A DNA stretch of 33,926 bases, taken from IMG/VR virus record IMGVR_UViG_3300044547_000271, positions 1 through 33,926 of that record. One strand, 5' to 3'. The notes beneath the pieces were generated by a model. The model searched no databases, was not told the DNA's origin, and saw only the letters and a list, made by a program, of their open reading frames with translations. Position numbers and translations under genes: made by a program. Positions within the stretch are counted from its first letter, which is position 1, and each line of letters starts with the position of its first letter. This DNA comes from a virus. Below, one piece after another: positions 29,215 to 33,926 of the stretch.

Positions 29215-31695
29215 TTATTTAATTTTCTTTGCTTCATTTTCTACATAACGCATGAAACCACTCTTTGTTCCAGAAGGTTCCCATTGACTTTGTAGTTCTT
29301 TGTTTGTTCTAAAGTTGTTAGCCCAAGTAGTAAATTGACTAATAGTTTGTGCTCTATCACCACCAAGTTTCTTTTGAACATCTTTAAAATTTTGAACTTT
29401 TTCTGCTGGTTGAGCATCGCCTGATTTAGTTTTGTAAAGTTCTTTTGTAGGACCAACACCACTAAGAAGCATTTGTTGTTCAAAGAAGAAAGAAACATCT
29501 TCAATTTTAGCTTTACCATCTTTAGCAAATCTAATAGCTTCTTCAGATGCTTGAAATAAAGCAGTCTGAGCATCTCTTTGGTCTTTAGTTTTGGACATAT
29601 CTAAACCATACTTCTCTACAGTATCTTGTATCTGGCTTGCCATAATATCGGCTCCAGGCATTTGACTGTATTTAGGATTAGCATTACCCTTCTTATCAGT
29701 TGGGTCACCAAGCATTTCTCTTTGCATTTTAGAAACAACTTTGCTTAAGTTCTCTTGATTCTTTAGTCTTCGCTCGGCATTGGCAGCATCACCAAATTGA
29801 GCAGAAGAATAAGCTTCAGCAGGTACTGATGTTAAAGTTTTAATTGCTTGTATTTGTTTTGGATCGCCATCTTTAAACACACCAACAATTTGAGCTTCAG
29901 TAAAGCGTTGACCATTTGGAGCTTCCAAATAATATTCTTCTCTACCTGTACCACCTTCTTTAAACTTACGGAAAGCAAAAGTATTACCATCAACAACTTT
30001 ATACTTAGTTTCTCCTTCAGGCTTTAAAGCACCAGGTTTAAACTGTTTAGTTTGTTTATCGTATACATAACCTTTTTGTTCCATAGCACTAATCTGTGCT
30101 TGCTCTCTAGCAGCACGAGCATCAGAGTTCTGCAAGGTATATTTACCAGCAAACAAAGAAGCACCACGCTCGCTAACACCCATTGCTCTTTGAGCTAAAT
30201 AAAGTGAAACAAACTTAGCGGCATCTTGACCATTAAAACCTAATGTATCAGTAACAAAAGACTTAAGATTATTAGTTAATACCTTTGGATCTTTAATATT
30301 ATTACCAATAGCTGTTAAGCCATCAACAATAGTTTCTTTACCAAAATCATAGTAGTTACCTAATATTGTTTTATCTTCAGGTATAGTTTGATCACGCAAC
30401 ATTTGTTGTTGTTGTGTGCCACCTTCTTTAGGAATATCTTTTAAGTAAGTTTCTTGTTGTGCAATACCGCCTTGAGGAACACTATCAAGCTTAGAAGCTT
30501 CAGGTTCAGGAACAATATTAGGGTCATTAAGTAGTACAGGACCTCTATTCTCTTCTTCTTTTTGTCTAGCATTAGCTGTATATTTACCACCAGATTCTAC
30601 TCTAGTAATAACATCAGCAACCAACCCAATCTTATCTGCAGGAATCTTATCAGTAGGTTTAATACCTAATTCTTTAGCAATAGTTGCGGCATAAGCTTTA
30701 GGATTATTACTATCAGCTGCTGGAGCATATTTGGTAATAAAACTTTCTAAAGTCATTCCTCTTGTTTGTGTATCAAGATTAATTTGTTTTTCTAAAGCAG
30801 CACGACCAGCATCATGATCAGGGAAAATAGCAAAACCTGTCTTAGGATCAACACCTGTTTGACCTTCTAGGTATTTACCTGTATCAACATAGATGCCTTG
30901 GTCTTTATCATAGACACCACCAAACCGCAAATTGCCTGGATTGTTATTTCTCATGGCAATAGTGTCAGGAGAACTAACAACTGTAGTATTATCTACAGGA
31001 ACAGCAGGTGAAATTTCTTTGTTTACAATAGGAACTTCTGTTGCTATTGGTTTGTTTACATCTTCATAAGCACCTTTACTAAAAGTATCTTTAAAGAAAT
31101 TACCAATAGAAGGAATTATACCTTTACTGTTGTCTTGAGAATTAAGATATTCAATATAAGCAGGGTCGTTATAATTAGGGGGAACGTCTTCAATACCATA
31201 CTCATAACCCCTTAATACACCATAACCTTCGCTATCTGATAATTCAGCATTATGATAACCAACATTATTAGGGCTTACTTCTGGAGAACCATATTGATAC
31301 CCTTTAACTTTCTCAGTACCACACATAAATCCTTTAGGTATAGGCACAGAAAGATTACGGTCACTACGACCTTCTCTTACTAATGCCTTAATCAAAGGTT
31401 TATTCTCAGGCTTCTGAGCAGCTTTAGCAGGGATAACTGCTTCTCCTGGAGCTAATAGCGCAGGAATTTTATCGTTAGGACCTGATTCAGGGTTAGTTGG
31501 TTTACTCATTTTAGGAGGAACCGCACCCATGTTAGCCATTTTAGCTTGTTGAGATTGTTCTTTGTGATCCATTTGCTGTTTAGCTAATGCATCTTTTCTT
31601 CTTTGTTCTTTTCGGAAAGCAGCAGTATCTCTCAACTGATCCAAGAGAAACTTCATATTCTCTCGTTTTTGCTTCCCTGATAAAGGAGCATTCAT
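29215..31695 (-). CDS. Virion protein with peptidoglycan-hydrolase-like domain
   Basis: This 826-residue protein is probably a particle-borne cell-wall-opening factor. Near residue 70-90 it has GPNDKIPALLAPGEAVIP, a motif common in phage virion proteins. Around 248-380 it has RNNNPGNLRF, then FAIFPDHDAGRAALEKQI, TLESFITKYAP and NPKAYAATIAKELG. This is the outline of NNPGN-type wall-hydrolase domains in phage structural proteins. The rest is helical, with Gln-rich linkers. The start at 31695 is preferred because GGAGG lies 8 nt upstream; an in-frame GTG at 31716 is an alternative. It lies between the Gly/Ala-rich internal protein and the 1253-residue protein. Confidence 0.7.
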   Translation of the reverse strand: MNAPLSGKQKRENMKFLLDQLRDTAAFRKEQRRKDALAKQQMDHKEQSQQAKMANMGAVPPKMSKPTNPESGPNDKIPALLAPGEAVIPAKAAQKPENKPLIKALVREGRSDRNLSVPIPKGFMCGTEKVKGYQYGSPEVSPNNVGYHNAELSDSEGYGVLRGYEYGIEDVPPNYNDPAYIEYLNSQDNSKGIIPSIGNFFKDTFSKGAYEDVNKPIATEVPIVNKEISPAVPVDNTTVVSSPDTIAMRNNNPGNLRFGGVYDKDQGIYVDTGKYLEGQTGVDPKTGFAIFPDHDAGRAALEKQINLDTQTRGMTLESFITKYAPAADSNNPKAYAATIAKELGIKPTDKIPADKIGLVADVITRVESGGKYTANARQKEEENRGPVLLNDPNIVPEPEASKLDSVPQGGIAQQETYLKDIPKEGGTQQQQMLRDQTIPEDKTILGNYYDFGKETIVDGLTAIGNNIKDPKVLTNNLKSFVTDTLGFNGQDAAKFVSLYLAQRAMGVSERGASLFAGKYTLQNSDARAAREQAQISAMEQKGYVYDKQTKQFKPGALKPEGETKYKVVDGNTFAFRKFKEGGTGREEYYLEAPNGQRFTEAQIVGVFKDGDPKQIQAIKTLTSVPAEAYSSAQFGDAANAERRLKNQENLSKVVSKMQREMLGDPTDKKGNANPKYSQMPGADIMASQIQDTVEKYGLDMSKTKDQRDAQTALFQASEEAIRFAKDGKAKIEDVSFFFEQQMLLSGVGPTKELYKTKSGDAQPAEKVQNFKDVQKKLGGDRAQTISQFTTWANNFRTNKELQSQWEPSGTKSGFMRYVENEAKKIK

Positions 31696-31696
31696 A

Positions 31697-32311
31697 TTAT
31701 TTACCTCCGACTGCACTACCTAATTGTGATCCGATAACAGAACCAACATATCCACCTACTCCAGGCAATATAGCATTACCTGCTACAGCACCAGCAGCGG
31801 CTCCTGCTCCAGCACCGACACCCTTCTTAAGGTCACCTGTGCGAGCATATTCAACCCCACCAGCAAGAGGTCCTGCCATGCTTGCAGTAGCTCCAGCGGT
31901 AGCATCAGCTGCTCCTGCTGTACTTGCATCCATTAAACCTGTTTGAGCGATCTCTGTAGGAGCTAATGCTGTGCCTTCTACACCTAGTTGCATAGGAGCT
32001 TCTGATAAAGGAGCCATAGCTGTTGGCATAACATTACCAGCAGTATCTACAGCAGCTGCACTTGAAAGATCTTGAACAGGAGCTGGCGCTTGAGAACCAA
32101 TTTGGTTTCCAGCCCATGTCATGCCTTTGCCTAATTGCTTAGAACCCTGTTGCATAGCATACTGAGTACCAATCTGTTCAGCCATTCCTGGTTGTCTAGG
32201 TCTTTCTTGAACAGGAGCTGGAGCAGCTTCTGTTGGTCTATATTGAATACCGCTTAGAGGAGCACCTAGTAATGCTAATCTTTTTTGTTCTTCGTCTTCG
32301 TAATTATACAT
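31697..32311 (-). CDS. Ala/Gly-rich internal virion protein
   Basis: This 204-residue protein has a Pro/Gln-rich N-terminal half. The C-terminus is Ala/Gly-rich with a glycine-zipper-like hydrophobic segment (about 165-200, GAGAGAAAGAVAGNAILPG and GGYVGSVIGSQLGSAVGG). Such segments pack as membrane helices. This fits a small ejection protein that helps form a channel in the host envelope, as T7 gp14 does; that role is inferred from position and composition. The start follows GGAGGTAAG. Confidence 0.6.
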   Translation of the reverse strand: MYNYEDEEQKRLALLGAPLSGIQYRPTEAAPAPVQERPRQPGMAEQIGTQYAMQQGSKQLGKGMTWAGNQIGSQAPAPVQDLSSAAAVDTAGNVMPTAMAPLSEAPMQLGVEGTALAPTEIAQTGLMDASTAGAADATAGATASMAGPLAGGVEYARTGDLKKGVGAGAGAAAGAVAGNAILPGVGGYVGSVIGSQLGSAVGGK

Positions 32312-32574
32312 TACTTACCTCCAAAAGCTTTCATAAATTGTGATAAAGGGCTTTGTTCTCCTTCTTGTTCTTTAGGAGCAAAAGGAGATTTAAATTTAGT
32401 TGGGTCTGCAAAAGGTGATTGTTGTCCTGGTTGTCTTGTAGGAACGTTATTTAAAGAATCAAATACTGAAGATAAAACATTTCCAAAAGAAGGAGGAGCT
32501 GAAGTTTCTTTAACAGGTTCATTTTGAATATCAGTTGATTTTTTAACTATATCTTTAGATAAAGGACCAAACAT
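32311..32574 (-). CDS. Hypothetical small virion-operon protein
   Basis: This 87-residue protein is rich in Pro, Ser, Lys and Gln, is probably disordered, and has no membrane segment. Short hydrophobic patches (FGNVLSSVFDSLNNV, LSQFMKAFGG) may be binding motifs. It ends in GGK, whose codons form the ribosome binding site of the next gene. No family is recognised; it may be a minor virion or assembly protein. Confidence 0.6.
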   Translation of the reverse strand: MFGPLSKDIVKKSTDIQNEPVKETSAPPSFGNVLSSVFDSLNNVPTRQPGQQSPFADPTKFKSPFAPKEQEGEQSPLSQFMKAFGGK

Positions 32575-33275
32575 TATTTACCACCACCTGAAGCACTCGC
32601 TTGTTGTTTAGCAGGTAAACCATATACTGTAGAAGCATAACGATTAAGGGCTTGCCAATCAGCATCAGCTTGTTGTTGCTCAATTGTTCTTTGTTGACCA
32701 CCTAAACTAGACAAAGCATTAGCCCCACCAGTAGCAATATTAGCGCCTGTGGTTGCGGTAGCGCCTAACCCTTGTTCAGCAGCTAGTCTAGTCTGTGCAT
32801 TTTGTTTAGCAATATCATAGTCGATACCTGCAAACTTGCTAGCAAGATCTGCTTCTACTGCTTTATTAGCAATAGCATTACGAGCAGAACCTAATGTTCC
32901 TGCTCCACCGAATTGAGTAGATAAGCCTGAGATAGCTTTACCTGCTTCACTTGTAGCACCTGCTTTAAGAGCTTCACCACCAGTAAACCCTGTACCAGTT
33001 CTAGCCATGTCTTCTAATCGACCAGCTGAACCTTGCAATGTATTAAGTCCTGTTTCAGTTGCTCTTTCGATATTACCTGCACCAGTAGTAAATGCTTTTT
33101 CTTGGAGACCAGAAACACCTGCTACATTATTTAAAGCACCTGAAGCATATTTGTATTCGGCTTCCTGCGCTACGTTCTCCATATAAGGTCTTGCCCAAGC
33201 AGGGATTGTCTCGGTTACTGTTGTGCCACCACCACCACCGCCTTTGTGACGAGTTACAAATTGAATTCTTTTCAT
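32574..33275 (-). CDS. Gly/Ala-rich virion protein
   Basis: This 233-residue protein begins with a basic part and a Gly run (RHKGGGGGGTT), then TIPAWARPYMENV. A long Ala/Gly/Thr-rich helical region follows. This composition and the W-A-x-P-Y-x-E near the N-terminus are common in podovirus internal or tail-associated structural proteins. The ribosome binding site is GGAGAATAAATAA. It is translated just before the 87-residue protein with a TAATG overlap. The exact role is unknown. Confidence 0.6.
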   Translation of the reverse strand: MKRIQFVTRHKGGGGGGTTVTETIPAWARPYMENVAQEAEYKYASGALNNVAGVSGLQEKAFTTGAGNIERATETGLNTLQGSAGRLEDMARTGTGFTGGEALKAGATSEAGKAISGLSTQFGGAGTLGSARNAIANKAVEADLASKFAGIDYDIAKQNAQTRLAAEQGLGATATTGANIATGGANALSSLGGQQRTIEQQQADADWQALNRYASTVYGLPAKQQASASGGGK

Positions 33276-33279
33276 TTAT

Positions 33280-33699
33280 TTATTCTCCAATGTTTTTACG
33301 CATGACCACATAGGCTTGTTCAAACCCAGGTACTAATTTAGGTAATACCTTAGCCCAGCCAGGTCTACCCCATTGTTCAACTGCTTTGCACTCGGCATCT
33401 TTAGCAAATTGTTCTATTGTCGGATACAAGTGTACCCATGATTCAAAGTTATTACCACTTAAAGTAATAACATGTAATGTTCTATGCTGAGTATACTGAA
33501 TAAACTCTGTCAGTATTACTCCTTTTACTTCTTCATTATCAGTAATCAACCAACAATGTGTATTAAAATTTAATATTCTTTTCATATGATCAAGGAGAGT
33601 ATTCTCCCCTTGACCTTTATCTAAGGCATCTTTAATAAGAGGGGATAATACTAACCAACTATCGAGGACTTCCTCTGGTGGTAGTAGTCTTATCTTCAT
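33280..33699 (-). CDS. GNAT-like protein of the virion operon
   Basis: This 139-residue protein has the outline of a small acetyltransferase-fold (GNAT) protein found in podovirus structural regions. A helix-rich N-terminus (WLVLSPLIKDALDKG) is followed by CWLITDNEEVKGVILTEFI. LHVITLSG comes next, then a helix (YPTIEQFAKDAECKAVEQWGRPGWAKVL). The GRPGW-x-K-V-L then VVMRK ending is typical. No clear acetyl-CoA binding loop is seen, so it may be a non-enzymatic structural version. It starts 1 nt after the end of the upstream tail gene. Confidence 0.55.
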   Translation of the reverse strand: MKIRLLPPEEVLDSWLVLSPLIKDALDKGQGENTLLDHMKRILNFNTHCWLITDNEEVKGVILTEFIQYTQHRTLHVITLSGNNFESWVHLYPTIEQFAKDAECKAVEQWGRPGWAKVLPKLVPGFEQAYVVMRKNIGE

Positions 33700-33700
33700 G

Positions 33701-33926
33701 TTATCCTAATATGTTATTTCTAATAGCAATCTTATCATCTGTAATAAGCCAACCTTTTTCAGGATTGTAATTATTTAATTCTTCTGCTGAATTAATATTT
33801 TTGATTGCTTCTTTATGATCCCACAAATTTTTATATAACTCTGTTTTTCTTATAGCAATAGCTAAAGATAATCCATTTATAAAATCAGTAGTAACTAAAT
33901 GATTGTTGTTATCAGCATCTCTCCAA
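33701..33926 (-). CDS. Tail-type protein, C-terminal part (partial, runs off the window)
   Basis: The frame is open to the window end and gives 74 residues. It starts WRDADNNNHLVTT, then FINGLSLAIAIRKTELYKNLWDHKEAI, then a short C-terminal extension (GWLITDDKIAIRNNILG). The WRDADN opening and the alanine/leucine-type helix with W-x-x-K-x-x-I match DUF4376, a domain found at the C-terminus of phage tail fibre and tail proteins. The remainder lies beyond the window. Confidence 0.6.
   Translation of the reverse strand, partial: WRDADNNNHLVTTDFINGLSLAIAIRKTELYKNLWDHKEAIKNINSAEELNNYNPEKGWLITDDKIAIRNNILG

Noticed and set aside
31587-31946. Plus-strand Pro/Ala-rich frame inside the virion operon
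   Set aside because: It is the complement of the Ala/Gly-rich internal protein; the composition is explained by that gene.
1-33926. CRISPR array, insertion sequence, integrase or toxin-antitoxin pair
   Set aside because: I saw no regularly spaced repeats, transposase or recombinase motifs, and no recognisable toxin-antitoxin pair.

Overview
The window is part of the genome of an AT-rich, lytic, tailed (podovirus-like) bacteriophage. The evidence is a nearly gap-free set of small overlapping genes, a T7-type replication and transcription set (ssDNA-binding protein, family A DNA polymerase, 5'-3' exonuclease, primase-helicase, single-subunit RNA polymerase), and a block of very large virion proteins. 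I see no integrase, repressor or other sign of lysogeny. Neither window edge looks like a genome end: the right edge cuts a tail-type gene. Capsid, portal, large terminase and lysis genes are not seen here and presumably lie outside.

Layout. Positions 1-21525 are transcribed on the plus strand. This arm opens with a terminase-small-subunit-like gene, a small unknown gene, a terminator, the ssDNA-binding protein gene and another terminator. A dense run of about 35 small genes follows (1.4-10.6 kb), mostly unknown, joined by ATGA or TAATG overlaps. Among them are nucleotide-metabolism enzymes (deoxyribosyltransferase-like, MazG-like, dCMP-deaminase-like), a DUF3310 protein, a YubB-like (DUF1281) protein, a GIY-YIG protein and an HExxH metallopeptidase-like protein. 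The core replication module (10.6-15.2 kb) is DNA polymerase, exonuclease, an overlapping GIY-YIG nuclease and primase-helicase. A sigma70-like promoter then precedes the T7-like RNA polymerase gene, followed by a B12-dependent (class II) ribonucleotide reductase. A non-coding stretch (19380-19617) holds a structured RNA candidate, a strong terminator and a tRNA-like element. The arm ends with small genes including a Dps-like ferritin and a glutaredoxin.

A bidirectional terminator at 21530-21566 separates this arm from a convergent minus-strand arm (21574 to the window end). That arm encodes virion proteins: a tail-type protein C-terminus (DUF4376-like), a GNAT-like protein, Gly/Ala-rich internal proteins, an 826-residue protein with a peptidoglycan-hydrolase-like domain, a 1253-residue protein with a nuclease-like N-terminus, and a 1284-residue protein.

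The most notable inference is that the 1284-residue virion protein carries the core motifs of a second, highly diverged single-subunit RNA polymerase. Its place at the promoter-distal end of a leftward structural operon is like that of the N4 virion RNA polymerase gene. The phage would then combine a virion-delivered polymerase with a T7-like polymerase made in the cell. A 12-19 bp sequence repeated at three sites is a candidate promoter for one of them.
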